Assembly (NCBI GenBank): GCA_036276195.1
Contig: DATBED010000014.1
Location: 1 to 34,353, forward strand
Reading direction: 5' to 3'
DNA length: 34,353 nucleotides
Origin: DATBED01 sp036276195
Lineage (GTDB): Bacteria > Patescibacteriota > Saccharimonadia > Saccharimonadales > UBA4665
The stretch's first letter is position 1. Every line of letters begins with the position of its first letter. The translations under genes were made by a program, and so were the position numbers. The notes below the pieces were generated by a model that did not search any database, was not told the origin of the DNA, and was given only the letters and a program-made list of their open reading frames with translations. This document shows, one piece after another, positions 15,001-21,779 of this stretch.

Positions 15001-16376
15001 ACAATAGCTACGCCTATGTCTTAAATGGTAACACCTCCAATAGCGGCAGTCTGCAAATCTTCAATGTCAGCAATCCCGCCAGCCCCAGTTTGGTCGCTAC
15101 CACCCCCACAGGTGATAATCCAGATTCTATGGCCGCCAGCGGTAACTACGCTTATGTTGTAAACGAATTCAGCAACAGTCTGCAAATCTTCAATGTCAGC
15201 AATCCTGCCAACCTTAATAATTTAATTGACCCGAGCTTTCAGGTTCAAAACTCGAACGGCACGACATTGTTAACCGCTAACACTGCGGATCAAAGCTTGA
15301 CTGTTAACGGTACCGCGACATTCAAGAACGCCTATGACTTTTATGCGGCCTTCCAGATTCAGGACGCCAATAGCGGTAGTGTGTTCAGCGTAGATACGAC
15401 TGCTGCCGATATGTCAGTTACTATTAACGGACAAGATAGCAACTTTAACTACAGCGGCGCTGCCCTGTACGTCGGTAAAAATTCTATCACGGGGCGTTCT
15501 ATTAACGCTGCCGGCACTATAAATGCCGCAGGAGCTGACTACGCAGAGTGGATACCGTGGAGCGGTACTAAACCGGGCGCTGGTAGTGTTGTCAGCTACC
15601 AAGGTAGTGACTATGTGGTATCTTCTCCTACTACAGCAGCATTCGTTGGCAATGACGGCATAGATGAAGCTAATGCTATTATGGTGACCTTCGCTGGGCA
15701 AGTACCAGTGGCAGTAACAGGACTAGTCAATGCAGGAGACATCCTTGTAGCGAATGGTGATGGTACAGCTATAGCGATCTCTCCCAGTAGTGCAGACCTC
15801 ATTGATTATCTTTCTAAAATTGGTATAGCTGAGGCTAGTAGTTCAGCTAGTAGTGTGAAGCTGATTGAAACGGCTGTTGGTACGACCGGCAGTGACGTGT
15901 CTCAGGCTGTGCAGCAAAGTACGAGTACTAACTTTAGTAGTATCAATATATCTGGCATAGCAACAATACATAACCTAACCGTACAAACCTTGGCGGTCAG
16001 TGGTAACTTGACCGTCACTGGCACGACTACATTTATTGGAGCTATTACGGTAGACGGGCATATTATTACGGGGAACTCCAGTGGTAGCACGACGGCAAGT
16101 AATGGCGCGCAGGCTACTTGCACGTTAAATGGGAATGATACCGACGGTACGCTGCAGATTGTAACATCTGGGGCGCCGGCTAGCGGCACCCAGTGTACTA
16201 TAAACTTCGCTAATGCTTTTAGCACGGCGCCGAACCCCATTGTATCGCCCAAAACGGCGAACGCGGCCGGCTTATTCTATACTGGTAATGTTGGCACCAG
16301 TAGCTTTACAGTTGACGCGGCCTCTGTTCCAGCCGGTAATGCCACCTACAAGCTAAACTACTTCAACGCCCAGTAA
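12042..16376 (+). CDS. Giant membrane-anchored surface protein with two propeller-type repeat arrays and a peptidase-G2-like domain
   Basis: 1444 residues. A cytosolic Pro/Ser-rich head (1-47), one membrane helix (~48-73, LVIAACIALIALLGIGSLLV), then a long outer part. Order: tail-fibre-like segment with GNGSSLTNLNASNLTAGTI (~230-255); array 1 (~330-680), seven blades with D-G-[FL]-x-R-[IL] and six C-T-N-A-x-C pairs; tail-type modules (AFQVQDAAGNGLLNVDT and three relatives); array 2 (~760-1060), seven LVIVD-type repeats with LQIFNVSNPASPSLV; from ~1165 GADYAEWIPW, VTFAGQVPVAVTG, GDILV, resembling the peptidase-G2/self-cleaving chaperone domain of phage appendages; and a C-terminal beta domain. 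Likely an adhesin or contact protein. Cleavage and binding roles are inferences. Confidence 0.85.
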   Translation: MPPPADSHEQSQPGELEQPLIQDVLGTASSSSTGMTGGASPPTPRRLSRLVIAACIALIALLGIGSLLVISLSGHNKPVNYQSTAPPKVLPSTANGKLQLQDVLVNGQLHVNNGIILKPSTQPTNPSLGQLYISSDTKQLSYFNGTAFVPVGSGGSGSTASPAETVLGVTSNLLKLGNGLTLNQNTIVNSGITNLLGTQNQIAVSSATGSVTLGLPSSVSVPGSITAGNFIGNGSSLTNLNASNLTAGTIADSVLSPNVTLLNRNDQSFSGRRQVFRNSTNDTNAFSIQAADGTPELSVDTVNNQLTVTNLLPAVPGVLVSGVTINSIITPSVGIYNDNSSFTALGNDGFVQFVYFDNNGQDVHLVHCTNATCTTSTNVVVASDANGVNEPSIAVGPDGFARIAYVNYNSPNELHYIRCENSDCSTKVDTLVYNHASASLYNTSIKLGSDGFARIVFDDGGQSPHDLNLAHCLNADCTSVNTTVLVTSTGYLEANSQALGPDGFLRIAYTDRSNHTIHFVQCTNADCTSPNNSVVDTVSGSYYVSLAIAPDGFGRLAYANFNSPKYAQCTNASCSTSNITTLDGNISNQPDVVIGSDGLARISYQSNPPSYSTGSLNYIDCTNAACTGSTPLTVITGNSSYNYAYPSSMVLGNDGLARIVFGGAAEPTINFALFDDASGEYEGSVAGTTIGSSSDPFGTIYATQIDTNGIKTSGSGQLLIQASTNNTSAFQVQDAAGNGLLNVDTVNNAVIIGGNSNLAPSSIGTGAYPTSVIVNGSYAYVMSNDDELQIFNVSIPASPSLVSATATNQAVSVAVSGNFAYVANFGGGMQIFNVSNPASPSLVGSATGDSGVYSIAVSGNYVYLTSSESNTLQIFNVSNPASPSLVSTTAVGGTPYYYMSVAVSSNYAYVKNGSLYSMQIFNISNPASPSLVSTTSAGNSVGSLAINGNYVYVVGVGLQIFNVSNPASPSLVATTPTAGQGVSVAINNSYAYVLNGNTSNSGSLQIFNVSNPASPSLVATTPTGDNPDSMAASGNYAYVVNEFSNSLQIFNVSNPANLNNLIDPSFQVQNSNGTTLLTANTADQSLTVNGTATFKNAYDFYAAFQIQDANSGSVFSVDTTAADMSVTINGQDSNFNYSGAALYVGKNSITGRSINAAGTINAAGADYAEWIPWSGTKPGAGSVVSYQGSDYVVSSPTTAAFVGNDGIDEANAIMVTFAGQVPVAVTGLVNAGDILVANGDGTAIAISPSSADLIDYLSKIGIAEASSSASSVKLIETAVGTTGSDVSQAVQQSTSTNFSSINISGIATIHNLTVQTLAVSGNLTVTGTTTFIGAITVDGHIITGNSSGSTTASNGAQATCTLNGNDTDGTLQIVTSGAPASGTQCTINFANAFSTAPNPIVSPKTANAAGLFYTGNVGTSSFTVDAASVPAGNATYKLNYFNAQ
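13030..14080 (+). repeat. Seven-unit DGF/CxxxxC repeat array (probable beta-propeller 1)
   Basis: Within the surface protein, residues ~330-680 hold seven copies of a ~45-55 residue unit with the core [GA]-x-D-G-[FL]-x-[RQ]-[ILF]. The last strand of six units carries CTNATC, CENSDC, CLNADC, CTNADC, CTNASC or CTNAAC. The seventh unit lacks the cysteine pair. Seven units fit a beta-propeller, and the paired cysteines could form a disulfide in each blade. Confidence 0.75.
14320..15225 (+). repeat. Seven LVIVD-type repeats (probable beta-propeller 2)
   Basis: Copies of LQIFNVSNPASPSLV begin at 14403, 14526, 14655, 14793, 14913, 15051 and 15180, at spacings of 123, 129, 138, 120, 138 and 129 bases, all multiples of three. 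Each is preceded by V-S-G-N-Y-[AV]-Y-V. DNA identity over the ~45-base core is very high, and copies 5 and 6 also share the bases that follow, which points to recent duplication or gene conversion. Confidence 0.85.
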
Positions 16377-16436
16377 GGCTCGCCACAGATGTATGCCGGC
16401 TAGGGTGTTGCTGGTGGCTTTTAAAATTTATCTTGG

Positions 16437-17630
16437 TCAGTCGTACAAGTAATTTCGATTAAGCGGCCAATCTAGGAACTCGGGCTTGCGCTTGGTAAAA
16501 ATAAATTGGTTGATGCCGGTGTCGCCGTAACGGAACGTAGCGGCCGAGCCCGCCAGCCAAAAATCTTGCATTCGGTAGAATCTTTCGTCGAACATGTCGA
16601 TTATTTCTGCCTGATGGGCCTGGTGGCGCGCCCGCCAAATATCTAGCGTCAGGGCGTAGTGCTGCCACAGATTTTCGCGGTCGATCGACCAAAATTTATA
16701 CTGGGCCAATAGGGCTTCAATGCTATCTACGGTCGGCAAGTGACCGCCGGGGAATATGTATTTGTCGATCCAGGGACTGGCTTTTTTATCCATCCGCTCG
16801 GTAATGGTATGCAGCACCGATACGCCGGAATCAGTCATTAACTGTTGCAGCTTCTCGAAATAGGCGGCGTGATTGCCGCGCCCGACGTGCTCGTACATGC
16901 CAACGCTGACTACGCGGTCAAATTGCTGGTCATTGGGCAGGTCTTGGTAATTCATTAGCTTAAAACTGACTAGATCCGACACGCCTGCTTGCTCGGCCAA
17001 CCGCGTGGCGCCGGCCAGTTGCTCTTGGCTTAGCGTAATCCCCAGGGCTTTAACCTTATACTGTTTAGCCGCCTGCACGCACAAAGTGCCCCAGCCGCAG
17101 CCGATGTCTAGCAGTCTCTGCCCAGGTTTAAGTTGCAACTTTTTAAGAGTATAGTCGATTTTTTGCTGCTGGGCTTTCTCGAGCGTGTCGGATGGCTTAT
17201 GAAAATAAGCGCAAGAGTACGTCATAGACTGGTCCAGCCACAGCTTATAGTAGTCGTTGCCAATGTCGTAATGGTGACTGATCTGTTTGCGCTGATACTT
17301 TTTGCGGTTAGGCTGATGTTTTTGCAGCTTGCCGAGCAGGCGTAAACTGGTTGGGTCAGCCTGGTTCTGCCCCATCAACTTAAAGAAAGCGTCGAGGTCA
17401 TTTTCGTCGATTTCAAGGTTACGATCCATGTAGGATTCGCCAATAAATAGCGGCGGGTTTTTAAGTCGGGTCAGCGATAGGCTTTTTATGGTTATTTTTA
17501 CGGCTTTGGATTTATCGCCGTAGGTTTTTTGATGCCCACTAGGGTAGTCAACCGTTAACCTACCTCTTTTGAGGACGCCGCTTAATACCTTATCAACGGC
17601 TCGTTCCGCCACTAACTCGGATTTCTTCAT
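16437..17630 (-). CDS. cfa: Cyclopropane-fatty-acyl-phospholipid synthase family methyltransferase
   Basis: 397 residues. SAM-dependent enzymes of this family add a methylene group across a double bond of membrane phospholipid acyl chains. An N-terminal lipid-facing region (~1-110, TVDYPSGHQKTYG, LFIGESYMDRNLEI) is followed by HHYDIGNDYY (119-128), YSCAYF (138-143), the SAM-binding LLDIGCGWGTL (173-183), VVSVGMYEHVGRGN and a C-terminal YGDTGINQFIFTKR. These are conserved landmarks of Cfa-type enzymes, and the length is close to E. coli Cfa. Some relatives do other acyl methylations, so the product is not certain. An extended -10 (TGTTATTTT) ends 6 nt before the ATG, with no Shine-Dalgarno, suggesting leaderless translation. 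TGA stop. Confidence 0.88.
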   Translation of the reverse strand: MKKSELVAERAVDKVLSGVLKRGRLTVDYPSGHQKTYGDKSKAVKITIKSLSLTRLKNPPLFIGESYMDRNLEIDENDLDAFFKLMGQNQADPTSLRLLGKLQKHQPNRKKYQRKQISHHYDIGNDYYKLWLDQSMTYSCAYFHKPSDTLEKAQQQKIDYTLKKLQLKPGQRLLDIGCGWGTLCVQAAKQYKVKALGITLSQEQLAGATRLAEQAGVSDLVSFKLMNYQDLPNDQQFDRVVSVGMYEHVGRGNHAAYFEKLQQLMTDSGVSVLHTITERMDKKASPWIDKYIFPGGHLPTVDSIEALLAQYKFWSIDRENLWQHYALTLDIWRARHQAHQAEIIDMFDERFYRMQDFWLAGSAATFRYGDTGINQFIFTKRKPEFLDWPLNRNYLYD

Positions 17631-17636
17631 GCTTAT

Positions 17637-17645
17637 AAAATAACA
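17637..17645 (-). promoter_or_regulatory. Extended -10 promoter of the cfa-like gene
   Basis: Minus strand TGT followed by TATTTT (17642-17637), 6 nt before the ATG at 17630. The -35 is not recognisable, as is common with extended -10 promoters. Confidence 0.45.
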
Positions 17646-17694
17646 CGAAAATCAGCCGCCAGTGTTAACTTTTCAACAGAATAGTAGTTAGCAG

Positions 17695-18030
17695 CTACTT
17701 TGGCTGTTGCCTAAGCCCAACCACGTTACCGTCAGCATCTCTGACTTGCGCGACCAACAAGCCCGCGGCAACGTCTTTAGGGTTCATAACCACTTCGGCG
17801 CCCGACTCTTGCAGGCTTTTTAGGCTGGCCTCAATATCATCAGTATCAATATAAGAAATAGGCCCGACAGTAGAGTTAGGATCCAGGCCAACTTCTATAT
17901 CACCAACCTTGTAACCGACGTAGTAGCCGCCATCGACATAGGGTTCGGTTCCTAAAAACGTATTATAAAAAGTTTTAGCTTTATCTAAATCTGTTACCGG
18001 GAAAACAATCAGTTTAATATTATTGGCCAT
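17695..18030 (-). CDS. VOC family (glyoxalase/bleomycin resistance-like) protein
   Basis: 111 residues, a two-module VOC monomer: IKLIVFPVTDLDKAKTFYNT (module 1, conserved D-L-x-K-A-x-x-F-Y) and PISYIDTDDIEASLKSLQES then VAQVRDADGNVVGLRQQ (module 2, R-D-x-D-G-N). Members bind metal or small ligands; without the metal-ligand pattern of glyoxalase I the activity is unknown. Start supported by GAGGAGGG upstream of ATG 18030. It is divergent from a MarR gene, and a 17-bp palindrome lies exactly in the spacer of its promoter, so it is probably repressed by that MarR. The cfa-like gene follows on the same strand 64 bases later with its own promoter. Confidence 0.85.
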   Translation of the reverse strand: MANNIKLIVFPVTDLDKAKTFYNTFLGTEPYVDGGYYVGYKVGDIEVGLDPNSTVGPISYIDTDDIEASLKSLQESGAEVVMNPKDVAAGLLVAQVRDADGNVVGLRQQPK

Positions 18031-18043
18031 GGCAGCCCTCCTC

Positions 18044-18102
18044 TTGAATTAAATATTATTTACCTGTATAATCAAGATACTCTAATACAGAGTAAGTGTC
18101 AA
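18044..18102. promoter_or_regulatory. Divergent VOC/MarR promoters with palindromic operator
   Basis: Plus: TTGAAT (18044-18049), 17 nt, TATAAT (18067-18072), start near 18079, for the MarR gene. Minus: TTGACA (18102-18097), 17 nt, TATCTT (18079-18074), for the VOC gene. The perfect palindrome TACTCT-AATAC-AGAGTA (18078-18094) overlaps the MarR transcript start and fills the VOC promoter spacer, so one bound dimer would shut both. Confidence 0.7.
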
Positions 18103-18111
18103 AGATTTTTT

Positions 18112-18597
18112 ATGCCATTAGACAATAACAGTGAACTTAAAAGGCAGGTAGTTGTAGATAGCCGTGAAAACGGTATTAGCTACACGCTATTCCGCAATGC
18201 AGTGGGCAAGAAGCTGGGGCTGAACGTTACAGATTTTGAGGGGCTTGACCTTATATTTTACAGGGGCGTCGCTACACCTTCTGAACTATCTAAATATACC
18301 GGGTTAAGTTCCGGGTCAACCACGGCCATGATTGACCGGCTAGAGAAGAGTGGTCTGGTTAAGCGTCAGAATAATCCAGATGATAGACGCGGCACGCTGG
18401 TTGTTCTCGACAAGGAGGCGGCACTCAAGGTAAGGCCACTGTTTACTTCTGCCCGGGTAGCCCAGAACAAGCTGCTAGACGGCTATTCCAGCCAAGAGCT
18501 AAAGGTTTTATCAAATTATTTTAAAAAATCCGCCACCATGTTCGAAGTAGAGCGCAAAAACGTTCAAACCACCACTCAAGCGATCAAAAAGATCTAA
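18112..18597 (+). CDS. MarR family transcriptional regulator
   Basis: 161 residues. Winged helix at ~60-110: ATPSELSKYTGLSSGSTTAM (recognition helix S-S-G-S-T-T-A-M), IDRLEKSGLVKRQNNPDDRR and wing GTLVVLD. Flanking helices form the usual dimer interface. It diverges from the VOC gene at 18030, with a palindrome overlapping both promoters, which supports autoregulation and control of that gene. The leader is ~30 nt and has no clear Shine-Dalgarno. N-terminal residues ~1-30 are a charged extension before the first MarR helix. Ligand unknown. Confidence 0.88.
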   Translation: MPLDNNSELKRQVVVDSRENGISYTLFRNAVGKKLGLNVTDFEGLDLIFYRGVATPSELSKYTGLSSGSTTAMIDRLEKSGLVKRQNNPDDRRGTLVVLDKEAALKVRPLFTSARVAQNKLLDGYSSQELKVLSNYFKKSATMFEVERKNVQTTTQAIKKI

Positions 18598-18648
18598 CAT
18601 ACACAAACTAAAACAGTCTCGGACTTCGTAAGTTACTATTTCATGGAC

Positions 18649-18677
18649 TTGACAAACCCGCACTACTGCTAAATAAT
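18649..18677 (+). promoter_or_regulatory. Promoter of the Ig-like secreted protein gene
   Basis: Consensus TTGACA (18649-18654), 17-nt spacer, AATAAT (18672-18677). Start expected near 18684, giving a leader of ~55 nt with only a weak ribosome site (AAGAAAG) before ATG 18740. Confidence 0.65.
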
Positions 18678-18739
18678 CATAACCAGTTTAGGATTATTAC
18701 TGTAACCTCCATTCTGTACTGTAAGAAAGAAACAAAAAC

Positions 18740-19525
18740 ATGAAACTCAAGAAACTAAATGCCCGGGGCTTCTCCCACGATATGGTACTGGTGCTGTTCG
18801 TTGTCATTTTTGCTATTGCCGGTGTGGGCTATCTGGTAGCCAGTCACGCCGCCGCTCCATCACCGTGTACTCAGTCAGCACCTCAAGTTTATCCCCAAAA
18901 CACGTATGCTTGGGCAACAGCAGGCTCCTGGGGCTTACCAGGGCAGAAGCTTAGTTATAATGTCAGCGTATATAATGCCGACATTGGAAAGTGCGGTTCG
19001 TCTACCTTCACTCTGAGTGCGACAGCGCCCAGCGGCTATCAGGTTTCAGTTCCCGTAAGCAGCATAACCCTGGCGCCTAACAGCCGCGCCTATCCGTTTG
19101 TCTATGTTACTTCGCCGACAACTGCCACAGACGGCGATAACCCAATTGTGTTTACACTGCAGCGTAGCGGCACTTCCAACCAAACCGCGTCCAACACAAG
19201 TTACTATAAAGTCTATACAACCGACACTACACCACCAACGATGTACTACTCAAACCCGTATGACGGGCTGACGATTAGCGGTCATTCGTACAACCTGTCT
19301 GTTACAGCTGCGGATGATCATGCGACTAAGTACATAGAGGCCTACTTAGACAATAATAGTCTTATTACGACTCAAAACTGCGATAACACGTCTTATGAAT
19401 GTCAACTTTACTATACCTGGAACCTAAAGGGTGTCAGTATTGGCGCCCATACTATGACGTTTAAAGCCTATGACTGGCTCGGCAACATGAGTTCTTCAAC
19501 CGTTAACTTCACTGTCGGTCGGTAA
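18740..19525 (+). CDS. Secreted protein with pilin-like leader and Ig-like domains
   Basis: 261 residues. The N-terminus LKKLNARGFSHDMVLVLF plus a hydrophobic helix to ~33 (ending VASHAAA) resembles a type IV prepilin leader, with possible cleavage after G in RG-F; this N-terminus recalls many secreted Saccharibacteria proteins. Residues ~36-160 (NVSVYNADIGKCGSSTFTLS, PNSRAYPFVYVTSPT) and ~165-261 (DTTPPTMYYSNPYDGLTISG, IGAHTMTFKAYDWLGNMSSS) read as two Ig-like beta-sandwich domains. The second has the T-P-P...G-x-H-x-[LM]-T-x-x-A-x-D-x-x-G-N signature of bacterial Ig-like folds. Likely cell-surface or pilus-associated; no catalytic residues are visible. Confidence 0.8.
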   Translation: MKLKKLNARGFSHDMVLVLFVVIFAIAGVGYLVASHAAAPSPCTQSAPQVYPQNTYAWATAGSWGLPGQKLSYNVSVYNADIGKCGSSTFTLSATAPSGYQVSVPVSSITLAPNSRAYPFVYVTSPTTATDGDNPIVFTLQRSGTSNQTASNTSYYKVYTTDTTPPTMYYSNPYDGLTISGHSYNLSVTAADDHATKYIEAYLDNNSLITTQNCDNTSYECQLYYTWNLKGVSIGAHTMTFKAYDWLGNMSSSTVNFTVGR

Positions 19526-19577
19526 ATAGCATCGGGACATCCAAGCCCTTCATCAAGCGAGGCTTAATAAGTATTAA

Positions 19578-21284
19578 CTAGCTGCCGAACGTGAATGTGT
19601 ACAATGACACATTCTTAGGAACGGTGAGGGTAACGGTAGTGCTTCCGACTTGGTTTAATGAAACGATATGATATAGCCTAGATCCGCTTATATTCACTTT
19701 GCCGTTAGATACATCGCTACCATATTGACCGGCTTGAGCCGTTGGTAAACCAACTCCAACCTGGGCTGGCTGATTATTTGTAGTACCCGCAACTACATAA
19801 ACGTTTTTAGCGGTCACGTTAAAATGTAGGGTCGCGTTAGCGTCGTTGCTCGTTATATATTCTGGAGATATAGACCAGCCACCACCAAGCGTCCAGTTAT
19901 TCGAAGCGAGGCTGTTAGCTGCTTGAAAGTCAAAAGTGCCACCACCGAGCGTTGGCGAGCCTGTATAGTTCATAGCTCTATTTGTGCCGAAGTAAGTCTC
20001 GGGTGTTTGGCTGGAAGTTATAGGTACGGAATAAGCCGCGGTTTTAAGTGATTTGTTGACACCTAGAAGAACTTGTATAGCCTGTTCGGTTTTGTCATAA
20101 TCGCCTTCACCCAGGCTAACATAACGAATATTGCCTGATTTATCTATCAGATAATCGGCTGGCCACGAATTGTTTTGAAAAGCATTCCAAGTTTGATAAT
20201 TATTATCTAACGTCACGGGGTATGTTATGCCGTCTTGCTTTACGGCAGCCGCCACATTAGCCGGGTCGTGTTCGAAAGCAAATTCCGGGGTATTGACCCC
20301 AATTATAACTAGACCTGCATCTTTGTAATTTTGATACCACGACTCAACAAACGGAATGCTTCTTATGCAGTTGATGCACGAGAATGTCCAGAAATCTACC
20401 AGCACAACTTTGCCATGCAGTTGCTGCAAGCTTAGAGGCGGGCTATTGATCCAGTTTGTCAGACCCTGTAGTTCGGGAGCTGCAGTCGACTGCACGTTTA
20501 AAACGCTTGCTCTGGCTACAGAATTACTTAGTTTATTAATTAAGTGAGATTTTTGTTGTTTTGCTAGCAGCACTCTTTCGATTCTCGATTCATCAAATGG
20601 TAAATGATTAGCCACCCAAGTTTCGGCTCTTATTTGGTAACCGCTAATTATTGCCACCCCAATAATAATAAATAGCAAGCCCAACGAACGCCTAAAAAGA
20701 CTGTGAGTATCAACTGCCCATGAATATTTATTGATGATTCTTTTACCACCGATCGATATGAGCAATAAAGCGGCGGCTAGCCCCAGACTATATGCAATCA
20801 AGTAAATTAATCCAGCCAGAAAACTTATTGGCAAAACAGATGCCAGTATGAAGGCATAGGTCGGGCTACAACTGGCAAAAACCGGCCCTAAAGCAACACC
20901 GATTAGTATCGGGCCGATGTATTGATCTTTATTTTGCTCACCCTTACCAAGGAAGCGCTGTGAGGCTGCCTGCCAATTTAGCCATATTACAAACTTTTCC
21001 CACAATTCGGGCCAGAGTGCCACTATGCCCAGTAATACTAAAAGTCCTCCCGATAACCAACCTAGTACACTTGGCGATAAGCCAATCAGGTAGGTGCTGA
21101 ATTTCAAAATAAGCGTGAAAAATATTATCGATATAGCTAGAGAAGCTCCAATAACATACGGCCTGTATTTATCTTTTTTACCACCACTGATTGAGCCTCC
21201 GATGATAACCGGAAGTACAGGCAAAACACAGGGAGCTAAGATTGTTAGTATACCCGCAAAAAAGGCTATGATTAGCAGGAGCAT
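19578..21284 (-). CDS. DipZ-like thiol-redox protein (CcdA domain + TlpA-type thioredoxin + C-terminal beta domain)
   Basis: 568 residues. Residues 1-220 are a CcdA/DsbD-type transmembrane domain with ~6 helices and one Cys in each half (Cys19 in APCVLPVLP, Cys139 in FASCSPTYA), which pass electrons across the membrane. A TlpA-type thioredoxin domain (~265-405) has the CxxC site at 303-306 (CINC) in FWTFSCINCIRSIPF. Residues ~425-568 form a beta-sandwich-like extension. This three-part layout matches actinobacterial DipZ. Expected role: reducing extracytoplasmic thiols or peroxides. AGGA lies 5 nt upstream of the ATG; the VOC gene ends 23 bases upstream, so it is probably the last gene of the 24463-19578 operon. 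Confidence 0.88.
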   Translation of the reverse strand: MLLLIIAFFAGILTILAPCVLPVLPVIIGGSISGGKKDKYRPYVIGASLAISIIFFTLILKFSTYLIGLSPSVLGWLSGGLLVLLGIVALWPELWEKFVIWLNWQAASQRFLGKGEQNKDQYIGPILIGVALGPVFASCSPTYAFILASVLPISFLAGLIYLIAYSLGLAAALLLISIGGKRIINKYSWAVDTHSLFRRSLGLLFIIIGVAIISGYQIRAETWVANHLPFDESRIERVLLAKQQKSHLINKLSNSVARASVLNVQSTAAPELQGLTNWINSPPLSLQQLHGKVVLVDFWTFSCINCIRSIPFVESWYQNYKDAGLVIIGVNTPEFAFEHDPANVAAAVKQDGITYPVTLDNNYQTWNAFQNNSWPADYLIDKSGNIRYVSLGEGDYDKTEQAIQVLLGVNKSLKTAAYSVPITSSQTPETYFGTNRAMNYTGSPTLGGGTFDFQAANSLASNNWTLGGGWSISPEYITSNDANATLHFNVTAKNVYVVAGTTNNQPAQVGVGLPTAQAGQYGSDVSNGKVNISGSRLYHIVSLNQVGSTTVTLTVPKNVSLYTFTFGS

Positions 21285-21307
21285 AAGCGTCCTAGATTAC
21301 TTGTTTT

Positions 21308-21736
21308 TTAGGATTGGGCTTGCAAGATGGAGAAGCGATTGCCTTCTGTGTCCATTGCCGAGATCCACAGGCCGACGCCTGGAATCATCTGCGGCTCCAT
21401 GGTGTGTTCGCCTTTTTGGTTCATGCCACCCAGGATCTTTCCGCCGGCGTCTTCAACGGCTTTTATGGCAACCTGAATGTCATCGACTGATACAACCACC
21501 GAAGGGGCTTGGCTAAGCGGGTCATCGGTTTTTTGATAAAACCCGCCGTTAATTGCTCCCTTGGTTTGAGCCATACCGTTTTCGTCGGTTTCGGTGGTTT
21601 GGGCCACAACATAGTTACCCATGTCAGGCCCCATCGGCTGAGTGTTCCAGCCAAAAACCGTCTTGTAAAACTCGACCATGCGCGCCTGGTCTTTATACCC
21701 CATCTCAAAATGCACCACCGGATTCATTTTACCCAC
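21308..21736 (-). CDS. VOC family (glyoxalase-like) protein
   Basis: About 142 residues. Two VOC modules: NPVVHFEMGYKDQARMVEFY with FGWNTQPMG, and PSVVVSVDDIQVAIKAVEDA followed by PGVGLWISAMDTEGNRFSIL, where D-x-E-G-N-R is the usual last-strand motif. A longer frame exists from ATG 21751, but its first codons contain the Shine-Dalgarno AAGGAGG (21748-21742), which suits GTG 21736 (5-nt spacing); ATG 21727 is also possible. I chose GTG 21736. It lies between the MFS and DipZ-like genes in the minus-strand operon, with small gaps. Role unknown; perhaps ligand binding or detoxification tied to the exporter. Confidence 0.8.
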   Translation of the reverse strand: MGKMNPVVHFEMGYKDQARMVEFYKTVFGWNTQPMGPDMGNYVVAQTTETDENGMAQTKGAINGGFYQKTDDPLSQAPSVVVSVDDIQVAIKAVEDAGGKILGGMNQKGEHTMEPQMIPGVGLWISAMDTEGNRFSILQAQS

Positions 21737-21779
21737 AAAGCCCTCCTTCATTAGCGTTCTTACTCATTCTTATAATACT

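Noticed and set aside
14403..15225. Regular repeats considered as a CRISPR array.
   Set aside because: All spacings are multiples of three, repeats and intervals are in one open frame and encode LVIVD-type units.
16382..16430. GCCAC ... GTGGCTTTT after the giant gene, terminator-like.
   Set aside because: Loop of ~28 nt and only 5 bp of stem; termination cannot be supported.
19543..19565. Hairpin AAGCC/GGCTT between the Ig-like and DipZ-like genes.
   Set aside because: Only 5 bp with a 13-nt loop and no T-run; too weak to call a terminator.
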